Assembly (NCBI GenBank): GCA_016934135.1
Contig: JAFGTK010000103.1
Location: 1-5,421 of the forward strand
DNA: 5,421 nt
Reading direction: 5' to 3'
From: Deltaproteobacteria bacterium
GTDB taxonomy: Bacteria > Desulfobacterota > Desulfomonilia > UBA1062
Shown: positions 1 to 5,131 of the stretch, piece after piece
How positions within the stretch are numbered: the stretch's first letter is position 1
Layout: every line of letters begins with the position of its first letter
Program-made: the position numbers and the translations under genes
Notes under the pieces: model-generated
The model's database searches: none
Told to the model about the DNA's origin: nothing
Seen by the model: only the letters and a program-made list of their open reading frames with translations

Positions 1-132
1 GGCAACAACACCTACTGCCATAACTGTGGAAAACTCCTTGTGGAAAGAAGGGGATATTATATCCCTGTATATGATATTACAGGCGGCAGGTGCAGGTTCT
101 GCAATGCGGAAATTCCGGGCAGATGGGCTTAA
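1..132 (+). CDS. amrS: AmmeMemoRadiSam system radical SAM enzyme, C-terminal fragment (5' end outside window)
   Basis: Frame 1 is open from the first base and ends at TAA 130-132, giving the last 43 residues of a protein whose start lies upstream. The tail reads N-T-Y-C-H-N-C-G-K-L-L, then G-Y, then C-R-F-C-N, and ends in I-P-G-R-W-A. This matches the conserved end of the AmrS radical SAM family: a CxxCG pair, a second CxxC pair and a terminal I-x-G-x-W. The four cysteines of this fragment (6, 9, 31, 34) look like a zinc-ribbon-type tail. The radical SAM CxxxCxxC motif itself would lie upstream and is not visible. In the family, AmrS is linked to AmrA (AMMECR1-like) and AmrB (Memo-like) proteins; as far as I know the reaction is not firmly established. 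A small Cys4 ORF begins 40 nt downstream on the same strand. The assignment rests on the tail motif alone. Confidence 0.75.
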   Translation, partial: GNNTYCHNCGKLLVERRGYYIPVYDITGGRCRFCNAEIPGRWA

Positions 133-172
133 ACCTGAAGTGAATGTATAAAATACACTGGAGATATATCGG

Positions 173-277
173 ATGATAGATGAGGGCGGCCAGTGCAGCA
201 TATGCGGCAAAGAAACCGGGAAGAAGCATCTGTTCAGGATTGACAACGAGTGGATATGTACAGCATGCATCAGTTGA
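173..277 (+). CDS. Small Cys4 (CxxC-x17-CxxC) zinc-finger-like protein, 34 aa, unrecognised
   Basis: An ATG at 173 opens a 34-residue frame ending at TGA 275-277. It is preceded by GGAG at 160-163 with 9 nt spacing, a good ribosome binding site. The product has cysteines at 8, 11, 29 and 32, so CxxC pairs bracket a short basic and aromatic stretch (K-K-H-L-F-R-I-D-N-E-W). This is the arrangement of a small zinc ribbon or treble-clef knuckle. It lies 40 nt after amrS on the same strand and is probably cotranscribed with it. Its last 8 bp overlap the 3' end of the convergent methyltransferase gene. I do not recognise the family and assign no function; metal binding is inferred from the cysteine spacing. 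The start signal, cysteine symmetry and position favour a real gene, but at this length a chance ORF cannot be excluded. Confidence 0.55.
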   Translation: MIDEGGQCSICGKETGKKHLFRIDNEWICTACIS

Positions 278-1241
278 TAAGCAGCCACCGATATTCTCTG
301 ATATGATCGAGAAGCTCGAACATGATCTCCTGGTAATCAGTGGAACATGCCCGTGATGTGAAGATCATGTTAAGGGCGGGACTCTTTCTGATGTTGATAA
401 GGTCCAATAGCGCCCCGGTCTCCGTTTTTCTGCCCAGGGCATGTGCTGCCTGTATAAGGTGGGAGAAACGTATCGTGTACTCGCAGTGTTTGAACAGATC
501 GATCCTGCGTGGATAGGAATCCAGATCAAGCCCCTTGCTTAGGAAATCCATGTCCTGAGGTATGATGGGGTCTGATGAATGTTCTGTAAGAAAGATCGGA
601 ATTCCCTTGCTGCATATGGTTTCAATGAGTTTTATGGCACCTATATTGAGATTGAAGCATCCTTGAGAAGGTATACCGAGGCCATATGAATCGACAAGAC
701 GGCGTACCTGATGCGGAAGGTCTTCAGGATCTATGTCAATCATGGTATCCAGGTCGCCGATGACCTCATTCATGATGATGAGATCGGCACCTCTTATGGA
801 GCCTGCCAGTTCATGGATATCCGCCCTGACAAAACGCACTTTGTCGTGCCACCTCTCAAGGGTTTTTTTCTGACGGCGAAGCAGACCTTCTGATAAATCA
901 ACCATAACTACCCTTTTCACCATCTCTGCATGAGCGGACAGGAAGGCGTTCATCAGGCTGCCGTAGCCACCGCCTATCTCTACTATGGAAGCTCCCTGCC
1001 TTAACAGCCCCTGTCTTATAAGGAAATCTCCTATGATTGATCCGTACGCAGCCGGTCGCTCAAGTGCAACGCAATATTCTGTATTTGCCCTGGAAAAAGA
1101 CTCGCAGATGGTGAACTCCTTCATCAGATCAATAGGTACGGTTCTGTGATATGTGCCGGTAGAGTAAATTTGAGCCATAAGTGCAGGTCTATACAGTATG
1201 TTGTCCTTCGCATTCAAGAGTTTCTTTTGTTGATGACCCAT
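270..1241 (-). CDS. Class I SAM-dependent methyltransferase, substrate unknown
   Basis: The 323-residue protein has a Rossmann-type SAM-binding core. Motif I is V-E-I-G-G-G-Y-G-S-L at about 87-96. The acidic end of strand 2 is V-M-V-D-L-S at 112-117. R-A-D-I-H follows at 139-143, and a motif-IV-like strand, A-D-L-I-I-M-N-E-V-I-G-D, at 152-163. The M-N-E-V-x-x-D segment and the later core return (F-N-L-N-I-G-A-I-K-L-I-E-T, about 196-208, then F-L-T-E-H-S-S) recall the MidA/NDUFAF7 type of methyltransferase. I regard that as a distant resemblance, not an assignment. No signal peptide or membrane segment is visible. ATG 1241 is the first start after an in-frame stop, but it has only a weak GAGAG about 14 nt upstream, so Met22 or a later start is possible. 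The gene diverges from htrA across 42 bp and overlaps the small Cys4 ORF tail to tail by 8 bp. The acceptor substrate cannot be read from the sequence. Confidence 0.8.
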   Translation of the reverse strand: MGHQQKKLLNAKDNILYRPALMAQIYSTGTYHRTVPIDLMKEFTICESFSRANTEYCVALERPAAYGSIIGDFLIRQGLLRQGASIVEIGGGYGSLMNAFLSAHAEMVKRVVMVDLSEGLLRRQKKTLERWHDKVRFVRADIHELAGSIRGADLIIMNEVIGDLDTMIDIDPEDLPHQVRRLVDSYGLGIPSQGCFNLNIGAIKLIETICSKGIPIFLTEHSSDPIIPQDMDFLSKGLDLDSYPRRIDLFKHCEYTIRFSHLIQAAHALGRKTETGALLDLINIRKSPALNMIFTSRACSTDYQEIMFELLDHIREYRWLLIN

Positions 1242-1270
1242 ATTTTTTTATGGTATCTCTCGTTCGAGAC

Positions 1271-1277
1271 AAGGAGG
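1271..1277 (+). promoter_or_regulatory. Ribosome binding site of htrA/degP
   Basis: AAGGAGG matches the anti-Shine-Dalgarno sequence fully and lies 6 nt before ATG 1284. It fixes the start of the protease there, although the frame is open back to 1146. The start at 1284 also puts a perfect signal peptide at the N terminus. Confidence 0.9.
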
Positions 1278-1283
1278 CAGGCC

Positions 1284-2666
1284 ATGGATAAGAGGATCAA
1301 AACCGTTTTTTTGCTCCTGACGCTACTTTTTCTTACATGCATGTCACATGCTCAAACGCAGAATCCTTATAAAGGTGAATGGGTTGCGGACATAGCTGAG
1401 AAGGTTCTGCCCTCGGTGGTAAACATTGCCTCACAGAAAAAGATACTGGTGCAGCAGTCTCCCTTGTTTTCAGATCCCTTTTTCAGAGATTTTTTTGGAG
1501 GAGGCATGCCGAGAGAAAGGGTGGAGAAGGCTCTGGGTTCAGGCGTTCTGATCTCTGAGGATGGTTACATAGTTACGAACAATCATGTGGTGGGAGGCGC
1601 TGATGAGATCGAGGTGAGGCTCTCGGACGAAAGGGTCTTTCCTGCCCGGATCATCGGTACGGACCCCAAAAGTGATGTTGCGATAATAAAGATCGAAGCA
1701 CAGGATCTTCCCGGTATACGCATCGGAGATTCATCCAATCTGAGGATAGGAAGTTTTGTGCTGGCCGTGGGTAATCCGTTCGGACTTGAACAGACCGTGA
1801 CCATGGGTATCATCAGTGCAGTGGGCAGGTCAGGGCTCGGTATCACCGATTACGAGAATTTTATCCAGACCGATGCAGCTATCAATCCGGGCAATTCAGG
1901 CGGGGCGCTGGTGAACATGGACGGTGAATTAATAGGGATAAATACGGCCATTCTGTCAAGGACCGGAGGAAGCGTGGGGATAGGGTTTGCCATACCGGTC
2001 AACGTGGTCATGAACATAAAGAAGAGTATTGAGCTCTATGGCGAAGTGGTAAGAGGCTGGCTCGGGGTTATCGTGCAGGAGATTACTCCGGAGATAGCAG
2101 ATTCTTTGTCTCTTAAGTCATCAAAAGGGGTTCTTATTTCAGAGGTTACCAGAGACTCTCCTGCAGACAGGGCAGGCATAAGGCAGGGGGATGTGATTAT
2201 TTCAATAGGCGGCAAAGATGTGCACAACTCATCGTCGATGAGATTTCTCGTGTCTGAACTCCTGCCAGGAAGTAAAGTCCCCGTGGCGGTTGTTAGAGAC
2301 GGCAGGGAAGAGGTAATGAGTGTAACCATAGGGGACCTTTCTCTGTCCGAGGTTCCTGAACACCAAATCCTGATTACAGGCAACAGATTTCTGGAAGGGG
2401 CCACGGTTGCCGATATTACCCCTGCTGCCAGAGAGTCTCTCAGTATAGGGAATGATATTGAGGGGGTTCTTGTCATAGATGTACAGGAATCTTCTCCTGC
2501 GGCCAGAACAGGGTTGAATCCCGGTGATGTCATTCTGCAGATCAACTCAAGGAAAGTCCCCGGTCTGAAGGAATTTGAGGCTGTTCTCAAAGGGCTCAGA
2601 GGGATAAAGATGAGCATCAGCATCTACCGTCAGGGCATGGTCATGACGATGACGATTATACGGTAA
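1284..2666 (+). CDS. degP: Periplasmic Do/HtrA-family serine endoprotease (DegP/DegQ/MucD type), two PDZ domains
   Basis: This 460-residue protein is an envelope quality-control protease that degrades or holds misfolded periplasmic proteins. Residues 1-23 form a Sec signal peptide: K-R-I-K, a leucine-rich core, and cleavage after S-H-A. The trypsin-like domain covers about 30-250. Its catalytic triad is His101 (T-N-N-H-V-V), Asp131 (K-S-D-V-A) and Ser205 (G-N-S-G-G). PDZ1 spans about 252-350 (R-G-W-L-G-V start; S-P-A-D-R-A-G-I-R-Q-G-D-V-I core). PDZ2 spans about 368-460 (S-P-A-A-R-T-G-L-N-P-G-D-V-I core). The segment before the catalytic His (about 53-82, rich in F, D and G) is short, more like DegQ/MucD than the long LA loop of E. 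coli DegP. Length is normal and all key residues are present. The upstream 42-bp gap is shared with the divergent methyltransferase gene, so the promoter must lie partly in that gene. I saw no convincing sigma-E-like motif. The symbol stands for the family; degQ or mucD would fit equally well. Confidence 0.95.
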   Translation: MDKRIKTVFLLLTLLFLTCMSHAQTQNPYKGEWVADIAEKVLPSVVNIASQKKILVQQSPLFSDPFFRDFFGGGMPRERVEKALGSGVLISEDGYIVTNNHVVGGADEIEVRLSDERVFPARIIGTDPKSDVAIIKIEAQDLPGIRIGDSSNLRIGSFVLAVGNPFGLEQTVTMGIISAVGRSGLGITDYENFIQTDAAINPGNSGGALVNMDGELIGINTAILSRTGGSVGIGFAIPVNVVMNIKKSIELYGEVVRGWLGVIVQEITPEIADSLSLKSSKGVLISEVTRDSPADRAGIRQGDVIISIGGKDVHNSSSMRFLVSELLPGSKVPVAVVRDGREEVMSVTIGDLSLSEVPEHQILITGNRFLEGATVADITPAARESLSIGNDIEGVLVIDVQESSPAARTGLNPGDVILQINSRKVPGLKEFEAVLKGLRGIKMSISIYRQGMVMTMTIIR

Positions 2667-2721
2667 GGGAGCCGATTACCGATAAAGCTGTGCATTTCAG
2701 ATGCTTCAAGGATGGTTAAGA

Positions 2722-2815
2722 ATTGGAGTAATGGAGTGGCGGAGTATTGGGTAAGGATAGGTCTGGTGCTGTTTTTCTTCGTCTTTCCATTACTCCAGTA
2801 CTCCAATACTCCAGA
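2722..2815. repeat. Imperfect inverted repeat made of 8-bp units (nnnGGAGT / ACTCCnnn)
   Basis: The left arm at 2722-2753 is three octamers ending in GGAGT (ATTGGAGT, AATGGAGT, GGCGGAGT) plus a partial fourth. The right arm at 2784-2815 is the opposite orientation (partial unit, then ACTCCAGT, ACTCCAAT, ACTCCAGA). The best paired segments are 2725-2750 and 2787-2812, 26 positions with 5 mismatches, separated by 36 bp. The transcript could form a long hairpin. It sits wholly between htrA and dtd. I find no flanking target-site duplication and no transposase. This resembles a dispersed palindromic repeat (REP-like) more than an intrinsic terminator, because the right arm is not followed by a T-run. 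Confidence 0.8.
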
Positions 2816-2829
2816 ATCGAGGATTTGAT

Positions 2830-2901
2830 ATGAAATACATAATAGCGATTTTCTGCACAAATTATCATTGTGCTGCCCGGGTGAACGCTTGCGCGCGGTG
2901 A
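2830..2901 (+). CDS. Possible 23-aa upstream ORF overlapping the dtd start (tentative)
   Basis: ATG 2830 is preceded by CGAGG at 2818-2822 with 7 nt spacing, a better start signal than that of dtd itself. The frame (M-K-Y-I-I-A-I-F-C and onward) runs 23 codons to TGA 2899-2901, in a different frame from dtd, and overlaps the proposed dtd TTG start by 13 bp. The geometry would suit translational coupling or a leader peptide. The peptide has no recognised motif, and a short ORF with a start signal can occur by chance. Confidence 0.25.
   Translation: MKYIIAIFCTNYHCAARVNACAR
2879..2884 (+). promoter_or_regulatory. Candidate ribosome binding site of dtd
   Basis: GGGTGA matches the 3' part of the AGGAGGTGA consensus and lies 4 nt before TTG 2889. 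It is modest but supports TTG 2889 over TTG 2868, which has no purine-rich site upstream. Confidence 0.5.
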
Positions 2902-3341
2902 TTCAGAGGGTAAATAGCGCGATCGTTGCTGTTGATGGTGTTGAATATTCTGCCATAGGTTCGGGTCTGTGCTGCCTGATAGGTGTTGAGAAAACCGACA
3001 CGGAACAGGATCTGCAATACATTCAAAGAAAGATCTGCTCGCTGAGGGTTTTCGATGATGACGCCGGACTCATGAATCTCGATGTAGAACAGGCCGGGGG
3101 AGACATTCTCCTTATCTCCCAGTTTACGCTTCTCGGTGATGCGATAAAGGGCAGAAGGCCTTCGTATTCCAAAGCGGAAGAGCCTGACAAGGCAGAAAAA
3201 CTATTTAATGAGCTTGTCGAAAGGATACGCAGTGAATACTGCGGGAAGGTAAAAACCGGAAAATTCCAGGCCATGATGGATGTGCACATCGTCAATCATG
3301 GCCCGGTTACCATCCTGCTTGACAGCAGGAAACGGTTTTAA
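2889..3341 (+). CDS. dtd: D-aminoacyl-tRNA deacylase (DTD)
   Basis: DTD hydrolyses D-aminoacyl-tRNAs, and glycyl-tRNAAla, in the cytoplasm so that D-amino acids do not block translation. From the TTG at 2889 the protein is 150 residues and begins M-R-A-V-I-Q-R-V, the usual start of the family (E. coli Dtd is about 145 aa). The catalytic S-Q-F-T motif is at 77-80 and the chirality-checking Gly-cisPro motif (N-H-G-P-V-T) has Gly138-Pro139. L-M-N-L-D at 61-65 and R-R-P-S-Y-S at 89-94 are also family-typical. The frame is open back to TTG 2868, which would add seven residues not seen in the family, so I prefer 2889; GTG 2898 is a further possibility but would remove conserved residues. It stands apart from htrA by 222 bp and converges on trxA with a 23-bp gap. 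All key residues are present. Confidence 0.95.
   Translation: MRAVIQRVNSAIVAVDGVEYSAIGSGLCCLIGVEKTDTEQDLQYIQRKICSLRVFDDDAGLMNLDVEQAGGDILLISQFTLLGDAIKGRRPSYSKAEEPDKAEKLFNELVERIRSEYCGKVKTGKFQAMMDVHIVNHGPVTILLDSRKRF
3313..3330 (+). terminator. Hairpin at the 3' end of dtd, possible weak terminator
   Basis: TCCTGCT (3313-3319) and AGCAGGA (3324-3330) form a perfect 7-bp stem with a 4-nt loop inside the last codons of dtd. A TTTT follows at 3336-3339, five bases after the stem. The T-run is short and displaced, so this is at best a weak intrinsic terminator, and it may simply be a coincidence of coding sequence. Confidence 0.25.
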
Positions 3342-3364
3342 AGAAAGGTCTTCTGCCGGATTAT

Positions 3365-3712
3365 CTATTTAAATGCGTTGATCCTTTCCATGAGTTTGTC
3401 TTCGGGCATGGCGCCGACAATATCTCCGACCTTTTTCCCGTCTTTAAAGACGAGCAGGTTGGGGATTGACCGGATTCCATATTTGGAAGAGGTATGCGGA
3501 TTGCTGTCTACATCCAGTTTTGCAAATACAATGCTTCCCTGATGCTTTTTTGCCAGGTTCTCGATGATCGGCCCCAGCATCTTGCACGGCCCGCACCACT
3601 CGGCCCAGCAATCAACGATAAAGAACGGGTACTTTGCAATGGCCTCGTCCATATTACTGTCGGATACTGCCAGTGCCTTGTCAGGATTATCTACAAATAT
3701 CTCTTCTGCCAT
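3365..3712 (-). CDS. trxA: Thioredoxin
   Basis: This is a 115-residue cytoplasmic thioredoxin that passes electrons from thioredoxin reductase to disulfides in client proteins. The active site W-A-E-W-C-G-P-C-K-M has Cys40 and Cys43, and the cis-proline loop S-I-P has Pro84. F-I-V-D-C-W before the active site and the G-x-x-x-x-D-x-I-V-G-A pattern after strand 4 are typical. One extra cysteine is present at 35. The frame is open to TTG 3730, but AAGGAGG at 3720-3726 lies 7 nt before ATG 3712 and would be inside a longer product, so the start is at 3712 (M-A-E-E). The gene follows trxB by 27 nt and is the last gene of the arsR-trxB-trxA operon. The adjacent reductase is its likely electron donor. 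Confidence 0.96.
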   Translation of the reverse strand: MAEEIFVDNPDKALAVSDSNMDEAIAKYPFFIVDCWAEWCGPCKMLGPIIENLAKKHQGSIVFAKLDVDSNPHTSSKYGIRSIPNLLVFKDGKKVGDIVGAMPEDKLMERINAFK

Positions 3713-3719
3713 GGTATTT

Positions 3720-3726
3720 CCTCCTT
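3720..3726 (-). promoter_or_regulatory. Ribosome binding site of trxA
   Basis: On the minus strand this reads AAGGAGG, 7 nt before ATG 3712. It lies in the 27-nt trxB-trxA gap, separates trxA translation from trxB, and excludes the in-frame TTG at 3730 as the main start. Confidence 0.9.
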
Positions 3727-3739
3727 GCAATGTTTTTCA

Positions 3740-4699
3740 TTATGGTTTGTTCCAGGGTGTGTATGAGGTTCCCTTGAGATCGTTTATATAGTGTTCTGCC
3801 GCGAATGCCGCGGTCGCGCCGTCTCCGCATGCCGTGACCACCTGGCGCAGGAGTTTTGTCGTGCAGTCTCCGCATGCAAAGATGCCCTGCACCGATGTCC
3901 TCATCTGTTCATCAACATGGATGTATCCTGAATCGTCGCATTCAACAAGACCGCCCAGGAATGCTGTGTTGGGTATGTTCCCGGTAAAGATGAAGACGCC
4001 GTCTGCGATCAGGGTCTTTTTCTTCTCAGAGTCATTGACATCCCTGATGATAACACCGGTAACAGCTGTATCGCCAGTGATCTCCTCGACTACGGAATTG
4101 AACTCGAAGCGGATCTTCTCGTTGGCAGATGCCCTGTCTCTGAGTATTCCGGTTGCCCTCAGCCTGTCCCTGCGGTGTACCATAGTGACGGTCTCGGCGA
4201 AGCGGGTAAGGAACAGGGCCTCCTGAACCGCAGTGTCTCCCCCGCCTACAACTACTACATTCCTTTCCCGGTAGAACGGACCATCGCATGTGGCGCAGTA
4301 GGAAACGCCTCTGCCGGTGAATTCCTCTTCTCCCGGGACATTAAGATGGGCATACTGTGTTCCGGTCGCAATGATGAGTGCTGATGCCTCGAAGTTTTCA
4401 TCTCCTGTATCAACCTTCCACCGAACTGATCCATCCTGCGAGATACGCGAAACAGAGGTAACATCGGCTCCTGCTGTTTCCATGCCGAAATTTTTTGCCT
4501 GCAGGGTAAATCTTTCGATAATCTCGAAACCTGTGATTCCGTCGGGAAAACCGGGATAGTTTTCAACGAGATCTGTGGTGGTGATCAGGCTGGGGTTGAA
4601 GGTGCTGGCGATCATGAGTGTTTTCATGTTCGCCCTGGATGCATAAATGCCCGCGGTCAGTCCCGCAGGGCCTGAACCAATAATGATAATATCGTACAT
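3740..4699 (-). CDS. trxB: Thioredoxin-disulfide reductase (NADPH-dependent, low molecular weight type)
   Basis: This 319-residue flavoprotein reduces thioredoxin with NADPH. The FAD-binding motif G-S-G-P-A-G is at 8-13, and T-T-T-D-L-V-E-N-Y-P-G-F-P at 40-52 is characteristic of the family. The redox-active pair is Cys135-A-T-Cys138. The NADPH site is G-G-G-D-T-A at 152-157 with the 2'-phosphate-binding H-R-R-D-R-L-R-A at 175-182, which argues for NADPH rather than a ferredoxin- or NADH-linked relative. The C-terminal FAD segment, F-A-C-G-D-C with R-Q-V-V-T-A, lies at about 274-290. Extra cysteines at 276, 279 and 291 surround that last motif, where Ala or Val is commoner. ATG 4699 has AAAGGA about 7 nt upstream, overlapping the end of the arsR gene. 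The gap to the regulator is 4 nt, so the two are surely cotranscribed and likely translationally coupled. Confidence 0.96.
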   Translation of the reverse strand: MYDIIIIGSGPAGLTAGIYASRANMKTLMIASTFNPSLITTTDLVENYPGFPDGITGFEIIERFTLQAKNFGMETAGADVTSVSRISQDGSVRWKVDTGDENFEASALIIATGTQYAHLNVPGEEEFTGRGVSYCATCDGPFYRERNVVVVGGGDTAVQEALFLTRFAETVTMVHRRDRLRATGILRDRASANEKIRFEFNSVVEEITGDTAVTGVIIRDVNDSEKKKTLIADGVFIFTGNIPNTAFLGGLVECDDSGYIHVDEQMRTSVQGIFACGDCTTKLLRQVVTACGDGATAAFAAEHYINDLKGTSYTPWNKP

Positions 4700-4703
4700 G
4701 TGC

Positions 4704-4988
4704 TTATCCTTTCTCCTGTATGGTGTTTTCGAGCACTGCCAGAAGCCCCTGTATTTTCCCGGGTTCCTTAAGGAAGTAGCATTTTATATTTCCTTTGCGG
4801 ATACAGTCCACGATCCCGTTGGCCTTCAGGATTGAGAGATGTTGAGAGGTGTTTGCCTGGCTTATGCTGAGCATATTCTCCACTTCGCTTACACACTTCT
4901 CGCCTTCCATCAGTTTCCTGGCTATCTGCAGTCTAACCGGATGACCCAGGGCCTTGAAATATGATGCAGTATCCTCGTTTTGAGACAT
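4704..4988 (-). CDS. ArsR/SmtB-family winged-helix repressor, putative regulator of trxB-trxA
   Basis: This 94-residue protein has the ArsR fold in order. F-K-A-L-G-H-P-V-R-L-Q-I-A at 11-23 is the dimer and helix-2 region. The recognition helix-turn-helix is about 33-55 (S-E-V-E-N-M-L-S-I-S-Q-A-N-T-S-Q-H-L-S-I-L). The beta wing is at about 58-73. The metal-site C-V-C-D-L of classical ArsR is C-V-S-E-V here, so the second cysteine of the arsenic site is missing. Other cysteines are at 62 and 70 in the wing. That pattern suits a thiol- or redox-responsive member rather than a classical As(III) sensor, though the ligand is inferred. ATG 4988 is preceded by AGAGGAGG (4993-5000) with 4 nt spacing. 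It is the first gene of the operon, 4 nt before trxB, behind a palindrome suited to autoregulation. Confidence 0.9.
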   Translation of the reverse strand: MSQNEDTASYFKALGHPVRLQIARKLMEGEKCVSEVENMLSISQANTSQHLSILKANGIVDCIRKGNIKCYFLKEPGKIQGLLAVLENTIQEKG

Positions 4989-5013
4989 AAAGCCTCCTCT
5001 ATAAAAGATTAAC

Positions 5014-5041
5014 TAGTATATAACAATATAATTATATACTA
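5014..5041. promoter_or_regulatory. AT-rich palindrome, candidate ArsR-type operator
   Basis: TAGTATATAA (5014-5023) and TTATATACTA (5032-5041) are perfect 10-bp inverted arms around an 8-bp centre whose middle four bases are also symmetric. Partial symmetry continues outward at 5011-5012 and 5043-5044. ArsR-family operators are typically AT-rich dyads over their own promoter, and this one covers the proposed -10 box of the arsR-trxB-trxA operon. Binding is inferred. Confidence 0.7.
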
Positions 5042-5057
5042 ATTTGCTATTTGTCAA
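5031..5057 (-). promoter_or_regulatory. Candidate sigma-70-type promoter of arsR-trxB-trxA
   Basis: On the minus strand a consensus -35 TTGACA (5057 to 5052) and a consensus -10 TATAAT (5036 to 5031) are separated by 15 bp, shorter than the usual 17. Transcription would start near 5024, giving a leader of roughly 35 nt. The right arm of the palindrome overlaps the -10 box, so repressor binding would block polymerase. Given the AT-rich context, another -10 register is possible. Confidence 0.6.
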
Positions 5058-5060
5058 GGC

Positions 5061-5088
5061 TTGATTTTTTTCCCACTTCAAGTACTAT
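5061..5088 (+). promoter_or_regulatory. Weak candidate promoter for the secreted protein gene
   Basis: TTGATT (5061-5066) and TACTAT (5083-5088) are spaced 16 bp apart, each matching four of six consensus bases. They lie 43 bp ahead of ATG 5132, back to back with the thioredoxin operon promoter. Both matches are modest. Confidence 0.3.
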
Positions 5089-5131
5089 GGTATAGGGTAC
5101 ATGATAAAACGTTTTGTCTGGGGGTCAAGTC

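Larger units (their letters stand above)
2667..2888. other. 222-bp intergenic region between htrA and dtd
   Basis: No firmly supported gene lies here. Positions 2661-2681 can form a six-base-pair stem (CGGTAA with TTACCG, 9-nt loop) over the htrA stop codon. No T-run follows, so I do not call a terminator. Positions 2722-2815 hold an octamer-based inverted repeat, and a possible short upstream ORF begins at 2830. The minus-strand reading frame across 2630-2860 is mostly translated repeat and is not credible. Confidence 0.7.

Noticed and set aside
1256..1273. TCTCGTTCGAGA stretch resembling a tRNA T-arm
   Set aside because: There is no acceptor stem, anticodon arm or D-arm around it; it is only a short dyad in the divergent gap.
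1146..1283. 46-residue N-terminal extension of the htrA frame
   Set aside because: It overlaps the methyltransferase gene and would bury the signal peptide. The strong ribosome binding site at 1271-1277 points to ATG 1284.
2036..2623. 195-residue minus-strand reading frame inside htrA
   Set aside because: It is antisense to the PDZ-coding part of a fully intact htrA gene. Its Ser/Thr/Pro-rich composition is that of a shadow frame.
2722..2815. Octamer array considered as a CRISPR remnant or intrinsic terminator
   Set aside because: Units are 8 bp with no 30-40-bp spacers between identical repeats, so it is not a CRISPR. The right arm is not followed by a T-run, so it is not a standard terminator.
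2630..2860. 76-residue minus-strand reading frame between htrA and dtd
   Set aside because: Much of it is the octamer repeat translated, it has no good ribosome binding site, and it overlaps the end of htrA. It shows no domain signal.
3713..3730. TTG start at 3730 adding six residues to thioredoxin
   Set aside because: The ribosome binding site AAGGAGG lies inside this extension and is ideally spaced for ATG 3712.
3834..4226. 130-residue plus-strand frame antisense to trxB
   Set aside because: It lies wholly within an intact trxB on the other strand and has no recognisable motif.
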